Shown here: one piece after another, positions 1 through 7,381 of the stretch
Layout: every line of letters starts with the position of its first letter
How positions within the stretch are numbered: position 1 is the stretch's first letter
Origin: Roseovarius sp. THAF9
GTDB taxonomy: Bacteria > Pseudomonadota > Alphaproteobacteria > Rhodobacterales > Rhodobacteraceae
Direction: 5' to 3'
Assembly: GCF_009363715.1 (NCBI RefSeq)
Contig: NZ_CP045409.1
Span: 1-27,503 of the forward strand
DNA length: 27,503 bases
The notes under the pieces: generated by a model
Database searches by the model: none
What the model saw: the letters and a program-made list of their open reading frames with translations, nothing else
Told to the model about the DNA's origin: nothing
Made by a program: the position numbers and the translations under genes

Positions 1-1319
1 AGGATTGGCCAGAGCTGGAGGCCATAGCCTGCCATCAGCCCCATGGCGCGCTCCACGGCCTCCAAGCGACCCAAGGCGGCAAACTCGTCCAGGAGGAACA
101 GCGTGGGCGTCTTGAGGCGCTGTGTGCCCCCCTGAGCGTCTGCAGGGCCGCTCAGGGGCCTCACGGACGCCTCAGCGTCCCGTGCAATGTCCTGAAGGGC
201 CTGAGAGACCAGAAGGCGCAGCCAGCGGCTGTAGGCGTCCATCCGGTTCGGTGGCAGCACCAGAAACACCGAAGTGATCCGGTGGCGCAGATCGGAGAAG
301 TGGAAATCCGACCGCGAAAGAACTTTCGCGATGCGTGGGCTGTCCAGGAAATGCGTGTGGCGCTGTGCGTTCGACAGCACCGAGGCGGCTTCGCGATCCG
401 CCTTGCCGAGGAAGCGGTTGGCGGCGCGGGCAATCAGCCCGCCCGCCGCATCGCTGTCCTGCATCAGCTCCAGTAGCGAGCGCAGCTTTTCCGGGGGCAG
501 GGTGAGATATTCCCGGACGGTGGCAAGCGTCCGGCGGTTGCGGTCCTCGTGGCAGACGCAGAACATGATCAGCCCGCCGAGGATGGCCTTGGCCTCCTCG
601 TTCCAGTGCGCTTCCGTGACCTGTCCCGGCGGGTCCATGACCAGCGCCTCTGTCAGGGAGGCCGCATCCTCGCCCAGATCGAGGCTGTCCGGTGCCAGCC
701 GGTCAAGCGGATTGTAGGCGGCAGAGGGCATCCCCGAGACCTCAAACGGATCGAGGACATGGACGGTGCCGAACCGCCGCCGGGCTTCCCCGGCGATCCG
801 GGCATTCTCGCCTTTGGGGTCGATGACCAAAACCGAGCGCTCCGCCGCCAGCAGGTTCGGGATCACAGTACCAACGCCTTTCCCGGCCCGTGTCGGGGCG
901 AGGGTGATCAGATGGGCCGGACCGCCATAGTGCAGCAGCCGTCCGGTGTGCGGGTTGCGCCCGATCAGAAGGCCGTCTTCCCGCTGGAGTTTCTTCAGCT
1001 CCTTGCGGTTGGCGAAGCGGGCGGAGCCGTGGCTGTCGCCGGTCAGCCCGAAGAAGGCGTCCGCGCCAGAGGCCATGCGCCAATACTGGAATCCGAAGAC
1101 GCCACCAACAAAAATGAACGGCCCGAAGACCAGCCACTGCCATGCGCTTTCGCCGGGCGGTTGGTCGAAGAAGGCGAAGACGAACGGCGTGGCGACAAGT
1201 GCCCCGATCATCGCGCCGAACAGGACAGCGCCGATCATCCAGCCCAACAGGATAGGCGCGAAGATCAAACGACCGAAGAACCGGAACAGCCCTCCGAAGA
1301 CGCGCATCACGCCCCGCAT
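1..1319 (-). CDS. traG: TraG/VirD4 coupling protein, N-terminal 439 codons (gene crosses the window ends)
   Basis: Type IV coupling protein: an inner-membrane ATPase that hands the relaxase-DNA complex to a mating channel. It starts at the ATG at 1319, whose A is shared with the TGA stop of the upstream gene (coupled translation). Residues about 10-80 hold two or three hydrophobic membrane segments. Residues 141-150 (APTRAGKGVG) are the Walker A motif, and LFLLDEFA further on is Walker B. The frame is open to base 1, where it reads ...LQLWPI. The next codon takes two bases here and one from base 27503, giving ...PILQDMSQLRDLYGE, the expected family sequence. With the part at 27149-27503 the protein is 557 residues, a normal short TraG length. 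No VirB/Trb genes accompany it, so it must work with a channel encoded elsewhere. Confidence 0.93.
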   Translation of the reverse strand, partial: MRGVMRVFGGLFRFFGRLIFAPILLGWMIGAVLFGAMIGALVATPFVFAFFDQPPGESAWQWLVFGPFIFVGGVFGFQYWRMASGADAFFGLTGDSHGSARFANRKELKKLQREDGLLIGRNPHTGRLLHYGGPAHLITLAPTRAGKGVGTVIPNLLAAERSVLVIDPKGENARIAGEARRRFGTVHVLDPFEVSGMPSAAYNPLDRLAPDSLDLGEDAASLTEALVMDPPGQVTEAHWNEEAKAILGGLIMFCVCHEDRNRRTLATVREYLTLPPEKLRSLLELMQDSDAAGGLIARAANRFLGKADREAASVLSNAQRHTHFLDSPRIAKVLSRSDFHFSDLRHRITSVFLVLPPNRMDAYSRWLRLLVSQALQDIARDAEASVRPLSGPADAQGGTQRLKTPTLFLLDEFAALGRLEAVERAMGLMAGYGLQLWPI

Positions 1320-1606
1320 CAGGACGGCGTTTCCGGATCAGAGCCGGACGAGGCAGGGGAGGGAGTTCCCCAGTCCGCAAAGGCCTTGCGATCCTGTTCG
1401 CGGGGCAGGTTGCGGATCAGCCGGTCGAGCATCGCGGCAGCCCCGGAATCCCGTTCCGCCAGGTCCATGAGCGCACCGCCCAGGATCACCTTGCGCCGCG
1501 TGTCGAGTTTGCGCTGTCTGGTGCTTTCCCGGTTCTTCAGCGCTTGGAGCCGGGCCTTGGCCTGGGCATATCGTTTCTCGGCGCGCTCAAGTTCTGTTTC
1601 TGCCAA
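1319..1606 (-). CDS. traD: TraD/MobC-like small mobilisation protein
   Basis: A 95-residue, highly charged, mostly helical protein. The core RKLDTRRKVILGGALMDLAE resembles the short TraD family found beside traG in Agrobacterium Ti plasmids, often labelled MobC in alphaproteobacterial plasmids. These proteins are thought to help the relaxase at oriT. The N-terminal 35 residues look like a coiled coil. The start is a TTG at 1606 with GAGGG upstream; no earlier ATG is in frame. Its TGA overlaps the traG ATG by one base. The order oriT, traD, traG on one strand with the relaxase diverging on the other copies the Ti tra layout. The family name is recognised by motif and position, with moderate certainty. 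Confidence 0.75.
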   Translation of the reverse strand: MAETELERAEKRYAQAKARLQALKNRESTRQRKLDTRRKVILGGALMDLAERDSGAAAMLDRLIRNLPREQDRKAFADWGTPSPASSGSDPETPS

Positions 1607-1696
1607 ATCTCTACCCTCGCCACCAAATATTCTTGAGGTTGAAGTTGTTCTTGCCAGATCAACCGATAGCGCTTACCCGTAGGCCTGTAAAGGACA

Positions 1697-1708
1697 AGGG
1701 CGCACTTA
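1697..1708 (-). other. oriT nic core, IncQ/Ti type
   Basis: The minus strand reads TAAGTGCGCCCT, identical to the nick-region core of RSF1010/IncQ-like and Ti-type origins of transfer used by MOBQ relaxases. In that family the cut falls after TAAGTGCG. It lies in the intergenic region between the divergent traD and mobA genes, where an oriT is expected. The nearby relaxase gene is of the matching MOBQ type. Confidence 0.85.
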
Positions 1709-1754
1709 TGCAAACTCTCCACCTGCGGTTCCGAGATTTGCGTGCGATCTCTCT

Positions 1755-1830
1755 GGGGCAAAGCCCCGGCCGATGGCCATCCCCTTCGCTGCGTGCCGCC
1801 GCGACATGGAAGGGCGCGCCGCCCCTTCCA
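1755..1830. repeat. Two short inverted repeats downstream of nic
   Basis: GGGGC-AAA-GCCCC at 1755-1767, and TGGAAGGG (1807-1814) facing CCCTTCCA (1823-1830) with an 8-nt spacer. They are the first of a run of palindromes filling the oriT-mobA gap (further ones: CTCCC/GGGAG at 1931-1944 and CCCCAC/GTGGGG near 1901-1913). Possible roles are protein-binding sites, single-strand structures used after transfer, or mRNA structure. The function is not established. Confidence 0.7.
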
Positions 1831-1943
1831 AACCATCCCAGCCCAACCTCAGCGGTTGGATCGCGTCCCGCAAGGTCGCGCCAGCGTCTCGCCCGATGCC
1901 CCACGGTGGGGGCCGGTCTGCCGCTGGCGTCTCCCTTGCGGGA

Positions 1944-1999
1944 GGTTCGTGTCGGTGCGAGCGCGCACCCCGGCAGACCTGACGGTGCCGACACGAACC
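1944..1999. repeat. 12-bp inverted repeat
   Basis: GGTTCGTGTCGG at 1944-1955 pairs perfectly with CCGACACGAACC at 1988-1999 around a 32-nt GC-rich loop. It abuts the next hairpin with a single intervening base. Confidence 0.85.
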
Positions 2000-2000
2000 G

Positions 2001-2019
2001 GGTTTGCCCCCGGCAAACC
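2001..2019. repeat. 8-bp tight hairpin
   Basis: GGTTTGCC (2001-2008), loop CCC, GGCAAACC (2012-2019). The arms are perfect and the hairpin lies directly between two longer inverted repeats. Confidence 0.85.
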
Positions 2020-2083
2020 GCCAGTGATCTGTCCCCATATCCCGCCCCCCATGAGGCTGGGGATCTGGGGGCAGATCACTGGC
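2020..2083. repeat. Long inverted repeat (24-bp arms, two mismatches)
   Basis: GCCAGTGATCTG at 2020-2031 pairs with CAGATCACTGGC at 2072-2083. The pairing continues inward through CCCC/GGGG and ATCCC/GGGAT-like steps to 2043/2060, with two mismatches and a 16-nt loop. It is the strongest secondary structure in the oriT-mobA interval. No protein-coding gene is evident in 1607-2267, apart from the nic core and this palindrome array. Confidence 0.85.
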
Positions 2084-2267
2084 AAGCCCGCGCGTCGGAG
2101 AGCTGTTGGCTCGCCTCAAGCGGGCTGTCTTTTCCCCTCGGACCGCGCCGGTTCCGGGCGCACTCTTGCGGAGAAAAGACGGCTGATCTGATTGCCAATG
2201 TCAGGGCATCGGCACGGATCAGCTGCGGCGCGTGGGCGCGTTTGCTTCACAGGCGAGGGGAGGACGC

Positions 2268-3560
2268 ATGGCCAGCTACCACCTCTCCGTGAAGACGATC
2301 AAACGCAGCGCCGGGCGCTCCGCCACGGCGGCAGCGGCCTACCGTGTCGGGGAGCGTATCGAGTGCCTGCGCGAAGGCCGTGTCCACGATTACACCCGCA
2401 AGCAGGGCATCGAGGAGACCTTCATCCTGACCCCGAAGGATGCCCCGGATTGGGCGCAGGATCGGTCCCGCCTCTGGAACGAGGCCGAGGCCAGCGAGAC
2501 CCGTCGCAACTCCGTCACCGCCCGCGAATGGGAGCTGGCCCTGCCGTCCGAGATCAGCGACGAGGACCGGTCGCTGATCACCCGTCAGTTCGCCGAGGAG
2601 CTGGTCAGCCGCTACGGCGTAGCTGTCGATGTTGCGATCCACGCGCCGCACCGCGAGGGTGATCAGCGCAACCATCATGCCCATGTGCTGACCTCCACCC
2701 GCAAGCTGGAAGCCGGGGGCTTCACAGCCAAGACGCGCATTCTTGATTCCGCGAAGACGGGCGGCGTCGAGATCGAGCAGATGCGTGGCCTCTGGGCCGA
2801 GTTGCAGAACCGCGCGCTGGAGCGTGTCGGGGAGGTCAAGCGCGTCGATCACCGGTCGCTTGAGAAGCAGCGCGAGACGGCGTTGGATCGTGGCGACAAG
2901 TTGAGCGCTGAGGAACTGGACCGCGACCCGGAGCTGAAGCTGGGGCCAGCGGCCAATTCCATGGAGCGACGCGCGAAGTGGATGGCCGAGCGCCAGGGCC
3001 GGGAATACAAACCCGTCACCGAGCGTGGCGCTGTCGTCCATGCCGCTCGCCAGGCACGCGCCGCCTTCCGCGAAATGCGCGAACGCCTGGACATTGCGCG
3101 GGAGACTTACGGGATGGCCCGTGAGGAAGGGCAGGGCCGTGTCTCTGCCGGTCTGGCGGCACTCAGGGCCGCGACAGCGAAGGATCGCAGCAGCGAGCGC
3201 ACCCCGGAGGACTTCCAGGAGCGTCTGGCGCGCGTCGTGGACCGGTCACGGGACCAGGACGACACGCCGAAACCAGACGGCCGCAATTATGCGCGGGAGC
3301 TGCTGAAAGAGATCATGGAGAAAGACGCAGGCCGGGACGGTCAGGCGGCGGTTCACAAGTTGGACGGGCACAGTGACCCGGAGCTTGGCGAAGACACCGG
3401 GCGCGAGGCGCGCAAGCCGTCCGTCAATGAGCGCCTGAAGGACGTGCTGAACAAGCCGCGCGAGCGGCTGGAACCGGATAACGACCGTGATCATGAACGC
3501 GATGATGATGAACAGGAAAACACGCGGGACAGGGACCGTGGCGAAGGCCACAGTCTGTGA
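2268..3560 (+). CDS. mobA: MobA/MobL-family relaxase (MOBQ)
   Basis: A 430-residue relaxase that nicks oriT and stays bound to the 5' end during transfer. It starts at ATG 2268, preceded by GAGGGGAGGA; an upstream GTG at 2232 in the same frame has no such site. The N-terminus MASYHLSVKTIKRSAGRSA matches the MOBQ family, with the expected catalytic Tyr at residue 25 (AAAAYR). The metal-binding histidine motif is His125 followed by NHHAH at 135-139. Residues about 220-430 are strongly charged and probably coiled or disordered; there is no helicase domain of the kind TraA carries. A 96-residue gene follows 35 nt downstream. The partner nic core is at 1697-1708. Confidence 0.93.
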   Translation: MASYHLSVKTIKRSAGRSATAAAAYRVGERIECLREGRVHDYTRKQGIEETFILTPKDAPDWAQDRSRLWNEAEASETRRNSVTAREWELALPSEISDEDRSLITRQFAEELVSRYGVAVDVAIHAPHREGDQRNHHAHVLTSTRKLEAGGFTAKTRILDSAKTGGVEIEQMRGLWAELQNRALERVGEVKRVDHRSLEKQRETALDRGDKLSAEELDRDPELKLGPAANSMERRAKWMAERQGREYKPVTERGAVVHAARQARAAFREMRERLDIARETYGMAREEGQGRVSAGLAALRAATAKDRSSERTPEDFQERLARVVDRSRDQDDTPKPDGRNYARELLKEIMEKDAGRDGQAAVHKLDGHSDPELGEDTGREARKPSVNERLKDVLNKPRERLEPDNDRDHERDDDEQENTRDRDRGEGHSL

Positions 3561-3595
3561 CGCGGTCTGACAGGGCAAACAGAGGAGACTGAAAA

Positions 3596-3886
3596 ATGGA
3601 TGAAGTGTTCAACGTGGGAAAAACGTTGCTGCTGGATGGGCAGCCCATGTCCTTGGTTACGCCCGCAGGCGTCGAGGGCTGGATCGATCAAGGGATCAAG
3701 TACAGCTATCGCTACGATCAGGTGCGCGATCCGCTCGACGGTCAGATGAAGTACCGCTGCATCTATGAGAAGGATGGGGCGGATGTGCCGTTTGTGCTGG
3801 TCAACAGTCCAAGTAGTGGCGATGGGCGCGTGATCCTGTTTGATGATGTGCGGGATCAGCCACCGGTGTTCCATCAGCGACGGTGA
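3596..3886 (+). CDS. Small conserved-looking protein after mobA, function unknown
   Basis: A 96-residue acidic protein beginning MDEVFNVGKTLLLDGQPM, starting at ATG 3596 with GAGGAG about 9 nt upstream. It has no membrane segment and no recognised motif. The composition (alternating hydrophobic and charged, several Gly and Asp) suggests a small beta-rich domain. It lies 35 nt after mobA on the same strand, so it is probably cotranscribed with it and may be a mobilisation accessory. Family not recognised. The 66 nt after its stop hold nothing visible before the transposon end begins. Confidence 0.7.
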   Translation: MDEVFNVGKTLLLDGQPMSLVTPAGVEGWIDQGIKYSYRYDQVRDPLDGQMKYRCIYEKDGADVPFVLVNSPSSGDGRVILFDDVRDQPPVFHQRR

Positions 3887-3953
3887 GCGATGCTGCGATG
3901 CCGCAAGGCCGCTTCGAGCCCATCTTGTAAGTTTTCTGCAATGCGGCCAATGT

Positions 3954-3978
3954 GGAGAGTACCGTAAAGTGTGGGGCA
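3954..3978 (+). repeat. Transposon left terminal inverted repeat
   Basis: Begins GGAGAGTACCGTAAAGTG and ends GGGGCA; 25 of 25 bases match the reverse complement of 6785-6809. Confidence 0.95.
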
Positions 3979-4014
3979 GTTGAATTTTGGGATTGATGCT
4001 GGCAAGGATTTTGG

Positions 4015-4674
4015 ATGTCATCCGCTTCTCCAATCTATCAGCTAAAGGTACGCCTTCTTGGGTTGAGCCCGATGATCTGGCGGCGTGTTTTGGTATCGGA
4101 TTCGACGACACTGCGTGAACTGCACGGCATTCTTCAGGTTGCGATGGGCTGGGAGGGCATTCATCTGTTCCTCTTCGAGGTTCACGCGGTACAATACGGC
4201 TCGTTGGAGTTGCATGCTGGAAACCCGGATGTATCCTTGCAGCAGTTTGGGTTCCGCGAGAACGAACGATTTTCCTACGTTTACGATATGGGGAATAACT
4301 GGGAACACGAAATTCGTGTTGAAGCGATTAATCCGCCACCAAAGAAAACCTATCCGGCCTGCATAGGCGGTTCCGGAGCCTGCCCGCCTGAAGATTGCGG
4401 TGGTGTATATGGGTATCTTGAACGGCGGGATGAGGCTGACGGCTATGATGCCTGGAATGACATGGGCGTCATGGTTGGTTTCCTTGAAGATGTTGTAGCA
4501 GCGAACGCCCCCAATCGGCCGGTATCTGATTTCATGTCTGACGAGGTGGAAGCTGCGATGGAACGGATGGTTGCTCGCAAGCCGTTCGTCGACGGGAAAT
4601 TCTCACGGGGTGCTGTGAACAAGCGGTTTCGATCCGGAGATCATCGCGACCTGATGCGCCAGCAGATGTGGTAA
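4015..4674 (+). CDS. Plasmid pRiA4b ORF-3-like protein (transposon passenger)
   Basis: A 219-residue soluble protein of the pRiA4b ORF-3 family. It carries the family's opening block IYQLKVRLLGLSPMIWRRVLV (residues 7-27), a YVYDMGNNWEHEI block, and a C-rich GGSGACPPEDCGGVYGY segment. The biochemical role of the family is unknown. The gene starts at ATG 4015, 36 nt inside the left repeat, with AAGG about 7 nt upstream. It ends 21 nt before the res-like region. Being inside the terminal repeats it should move with the transposon. Codon use looks less GC-biased than mobA, consistent with arrival on the element. Family call is firm; function is not known. Confidence 0.88.
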   Translation: MSSASPIYQLKVRLLGLSPMIWRRVLVSDSTTLRELHGILQVAMGWEGIHLFLFEVHAVQYGSLELHAGNPDVSLQQFGFRENERFSYVYDMGNNWEHEIRVEAINPPPKKTYPACIGGSGACPPEDCGGVYGYLERRDEADGYDAWNDMGVMVGFLEDVVAANAPNRPVSDFMSDEVEAAMERMVARKPFVDGKFSRGAVNKRFRSGDHRDLMRQQMW

Positions 4675-4695
4675 GGGCCGTCCGAAATGGTTCGG

Positions 4696-4782
4696 TTCCG
4701 GACAGGGCGTAATGATCTGTCCATAAATTATCTTGAACCTGTATCGAACAGGCGTATTATTTTGGACAACATTTCCGGACAG
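4696..4782 (+). promoter_or_regulatory. res-like recombination site upstream of the resolvase
   Basis: Four copies of the GGACA/TGTCC arm motif in an 87-bp window: GGACA at 4700-4704, TGTCC at 4718-4722, GGACA at 4764-4768 and 4777-4781. TTCCGGACAG is directly repeated at 4696-4705 and 4773-4782. Between TGTCC and GGACA the sequence is AT-rich with a central CCTGT/ACAGG dyad. This resembles the multi-subsite res of Tn3-type resolvases, which start each arm with TGTC. It lies immediately 5' of the resolvase gene, where such sites normally lie and double as its operator. Confidence 0.65.
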
Positions 4783-4794
4783 AATTGCAATGCT

Positions 4795-5376
4795 GTGACC
4801 AGAACATTCGCCTACGCCAGAGTATCGACCGTCGAACAGGACCCCGAAAACCAGATCCGGGAGATCGCTGCCGCAGGATTTGCGGTGGAGCCACACCGGA
4901 TCATTACCGAAACGGTTTCCGGCTCACAGGCCATCGCACAGCGGAAGGGATTTGCGCGTCTTCTGGACAAGATGGAGCGTGGCGATGTTCTTGTCGTGAC
5001 TAAGCTGGACCGGCTGGGGCGCGATGCGATCGATGTCAGTACGACCGTGGCCAAGCTGGAAGTCTTGGGCATCCGTGTGCATTGCCTCGCCTTGGGCGGC
5101 GTGGATCTGACCAGTTCTGCGGGCAAGCTGACGATGGGTGTGATCAACGCAGTTGCCCAGTTCGAGCGAGACCTTCTGATCGAACGCACGCAATCGGGGC
5201 TGGCGCGTGCGAAAGCGCAAGGCAAAACACTGGGGCGCCCATCAACCCTTTCGGCTGATCAGCAGGCGCTGGTCCGCGAAAAGATTGCCAATGGCGCGAC
5301 AGTTTCCTCCATCGCACGCGAAATGGGCACCAGTCGGCAGACAATCATGCGGGCGAGAGATTCAGAACCAATATAA
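4795..5376 (+). CDS. tnpR: Serine resolvase/invertase (small serine recombinase)
   Basis: A 193-residue site-specific recombinase of the Tn3 resolvase/Hin group. With a GTG start at 4795 the catalytic Ser is residue 11 in YARVSTVEQ, close to Ser10 of the family. Later signatures are VVTKLDRLGRDAID, AQFERDLLIERTQSGLARAKAQGKTLGRP and a C-terminal helix-turn-helix (ATVSSIAREMGTSRQTIMRA). The frame opens earlier, at 4687, but that extension would run through the res-like site and add residues unlike the family, so GTG 4795 is preferred. The likely role is resolving transposition cointegrates at 4696-4782. The transposase gene starts 21 nt downstream. Confidence 0.92.
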   Translation: MTRTFAYARVSTVEQDPENQIREIAAAGFAVEPHRIITETVSGSQAIAQRKGFARLLDKMERGDVLVVTKLDRLGRDAIDVSTTVAKLEVLGIRVHCLALGGVDLTSSAGKLTMGVINAVAQFERDLLIERTQSGLARAKAQGKTLGRPSTLSADQQALVREKIANGATVSSIAREMGTSRQTIMRARDSEPI

Positions 5377-5397
5377 TCAAGCAGGCAGACCCCGAAG

Positions 5398-6783
5398 ATG
5401 GATATCGAAATCAGCGTCACAATAACTGCGCCAGATGGCACCGCTCACACGGATAGGATCGCCGCATTCTCCAAGGGCATTGAGGCTGCTGGTGACATCG
5501 GCCTGTCCATAGAGGAAGGCAAAGCCGTTCTTTTGGGCATCCAGCGGAAAGTTGTTGCCGCGCAATGCGAAGCGTTTTGTATCCAACGTGCCCGCTGTAC
5601 GTGCTGTGATCGAAAGCTTCGTGGCAAAGGGCGCCGGCAAATTCGATACCGGACGGTCTTCGGTGACATCGCCGTTGAAAGTCCGCGCTTCTATTCCTGC
5701 CAGTGCCACAATGGTCCAGCCAAAACTTTCAGTCCTCTGAACGAACTTTTGCCCGACCATATCGCCCCGGAGTTGCTCTGGCTTGAGACGAAATGGGCTT
5801 CGCTTGTATCTTTCGGGGTCACGACTAACCTGCTGAAAGATGTCCTGCCGATTGATATGAGGCTAAATCCAGACACCATCCGCAGACATCTGGGGCGTGT
5901 GGCCACGCGGATGGAGGCCGAACTTTCTGATGAGCGTTACAGTTTCATTGAAACCAGTCCCCACCAGCGCGCCCAGCTTCCCAACCCTGAGGGCCAAATC
6001 ACCGTCGGTATCGACGGTGGCTATGTTCGGTCTCGCGACGCGGGTCAGTCGCATTTCGAGGTCACCGTCGGCAAATCCATCCCCACAGATCGCCCGAGCC
6101 GCTATCTTGGGCTTGTCCAAAGTCATGATGACAAGCCCAAGCGGCGACTGCATGAAGTTTTGAAGGATCAGGGTTGGCAGGAAAACCATCCAGTGACATT
6201 CATGACTGACGGTGGAGACACCGTCATCCACATGGCGCGACACATGGCACCTTCCTCTGAGCATATCCTGGATTGGTTCCACATCACCATGCGCATCACC
6301 GTCATGCAGCAATACGTCAAAGGGCTTGCGCATCACAATCCCGCAGAGGCCGAAGCCATTGCCCGCCTGCTGCGCCAGATCAAAGGGTTCCTTTGGAATG
6401 GCAACCTTCACAATGGTCAGGCAGCGATCGAAGACCTTGTCATCGATCTGGAAGTTGTCGAGACGGACTATGCCAGCATCAAGGCACTTCGGAAGGCGGC
6501 GTCCGAGTTCGAGACCTACATCGCCAACAACGCCTTGATGATCCCGAACTATGCGGAAAGACGACGGTACGGTGAACGCGTTTCAACCGGCTTTGTCGAA
6601 AGCACCGTCAACACCGTTGTTGGAAAGCGCTTCGGCAAGCGGCAGCAAATGCGCTGGTCAAAACGAGGCGCGCACCTCATGCTGCAAACCCGAACCAGAG
6701 CCCTCGATGGCACCCTGCGCGCCAAGTTCGAGCAATGGCATCCGGCGTTGAAGCCTTCGTCCGAAACCGAAATGGCTGCATGA
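5398..6783 (+). CDS. tnpA: ISKra4-family transposase
   Basis: A 461-residue DDE-type transposase of the ISKra4 group. The N-terminal half has a Cys-rich, probably metal-binding region (CIQRARCTCCDRK and FYSCQCHNG, residues about 60-105). The catalytic core follows: VGIDGGYVRSRD, the MTDGGDTVIHMARHMAPSSEHILDWFHITMR block with its DWFH signature, and STVNTVVGKRFGKRQQMRWSKRGAHLMLQTRTR near the C-terminus. It starts at ATG 5398, 21 nt after the resolvase stop. The TGA at 6781-6783 is followed after one base by the right terminal repeat. Full length for the family and with no visible defect, so probably active. Confidence 0.9.
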   Translation: MDIEISVTITAPDGTAHTDRIAAFSKGIEAAGDIGLSIEEGKAVLLGIQRKVVAAQCEAFCIQRARCTCCDRKLRGKGRRQIRYRTVFGDIAVESPRFYSCQCHNGPAKTFSPLNELLPDHIAPELLWLETKWASLVSFGVTTNLLKDVLPIDMRLNPDTIRRHLGRVATRMEAELSDERYSFIETSPHQRAQLPNPEGQITVGIDGGYVRSRDAGQSHFEVTVGKSIPTDRPSRYLGLVQSHDDKPKRRLHEVLKDQGWQENHPVTFMTDGGDTVIHMARHMAPSSEHILDWFHITMRITVMQQYVKGLAHHNPAEAEAIARLLRQIKGFLWNGNLHNGQAAIEDLVIDLEVVETDYASIKALRKAASEFETYIANNALMIPNYAERRRYGERVSTGFVESTVNTVVGKRFGKRQQMRWSKRGAHLMLQTRTRALDGTLRAKFEQWHPALKPSSETEMAA

Positions 6784-6784
6784 T

Positions 6785-6809
6785 TGCCCCACACTTTACG
6801 GTACTCTCC
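6785..6809 (-). repeat. Transposon right terminal inverted repeat
   Basis: Reverse complement identical over 25 bases to 3954-3978. It begins immediately after the transposase stop codon. Confidence 0.95.
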
Positions 6810-6810
6810 C

Positions 6811-7022
6811 AGGACAAGGGGATACGTGCCTGCATCCCAGGCCGGAAGAAACGCAAGACGGCGATCAAATACGATAAGCGGAGATACAAGCGGCGTAACC
6901 GCATCGAGATCATGTTCGGCAGGCTCAAGGACTGGAGGCGCGTCGCGACCCGCTATGACCGATGCCCCAAGGTGTTCCTCTCAGCCATCGCCCTCGCGGC
7001 TCTCGTCATCTATTGGTTATGA
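6811..7022 (+). pseudogene. C-terminal fragment of an IS5-family (IS427-like) transposase
   Basis: About 70 codons of an IS5-type orfB C-terminus: DKGIRACIPGRKKRKTAIKYDKRRYKRRNRIEIMFGRLKDWRRVATRYDR...VIYWL, stop at 7022. The RIEIMFGRLKDWRRVATRYDR block carries the family's catalytic Glu region. The N-terminal part and left end are absent; the fragment starts right at the ISKra4-type repeat, so that transposon or a linked deletion removed them. An apparent in-frame start at 6735 lies inside the neighbouring transposase and is not real. The IS5-type end is probably near 7037 but cannot be fixed from one side. Confidence 0.85.
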
Positions 7023-7381
7023 ATCCTGACCCTAGGTAGACCTGCAGTCTTTTGCTTGATAGGGGTAGGGCGCATAAAGCCCGCGGAATCGAATTGGACC
7101 CGATCAGCGAACGAACCATCTTGGCCCGCGGCGTGCGAAAAGCTGCAACTTGAGGCCTGACACACGACCGCAATCAATCTTGTCCAGACAGATCAGAAAA
7201 TCCTTGCAAAACCGGGGGCATCCACACACTACCCCTGCAACTCGCGTAAGGTAATTGTTGTCGGGACCATCACACGACGCCAGATCATCGGACTGATCCC
7301 CAAAAGCCGAACCTTCAGCTGAACAATATTACAGACAGTGTCCATATCCTGAACGTGCCATCAATAGCCGCACGCGGCACC

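Larger units (their letters stand above)
3953..6810 (+). mobile_element. ISKra4-family transposon with resolvase and passenger gene
   Basis: A 2.86-kb unit bounded by perfect 25-bp inverted repeats (3954-3978 and 6785-6809). Inside, all on the plus strand, are a pRiA4b ORF-3-like gene, a res-like site, a serine resolvase and an ISKra4-type transposase. The outermost base is G on the right (GGGAGAG) but T on the left, so the exact end is uncertain by a base. No exact target duplication is visible: the 9-mers outside the ends agree at only 6 of 9 positions. The right end sits against a truncated IS5-type transposase whose other half is missing, so sequence was lost on the left after or during insertion. 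Confidence 0.88.

Noticed and set aside
549..1682. Long plus-strand open frame (377 codons)
   Set aside because: It is the antisense of traD-traG in GC-rich DNA. It lacks any recognisable domain, while the minus strand has Walker motifs and membrane segments.
2247..3041. Minus-strand 264-codon frame opposite mobA
   Set aside because: It is a GC-rich shadow of the relaxase, which carries the catalytic Tyr and His motifs on the plus strand.
4687..4794. N-terminal extension of the resolvase
   Set aside because: It runs through the res-like site and would move the catalytic Ser from residue 11 to 47.
3944..6819. Nine-base target duplication of the ISKra4-type transposon
   Set aside because: The flanking 9-mers agree at only 6 of 9 positions and the left flank is not part of the IS5 remnant, so it is not a true duplication.
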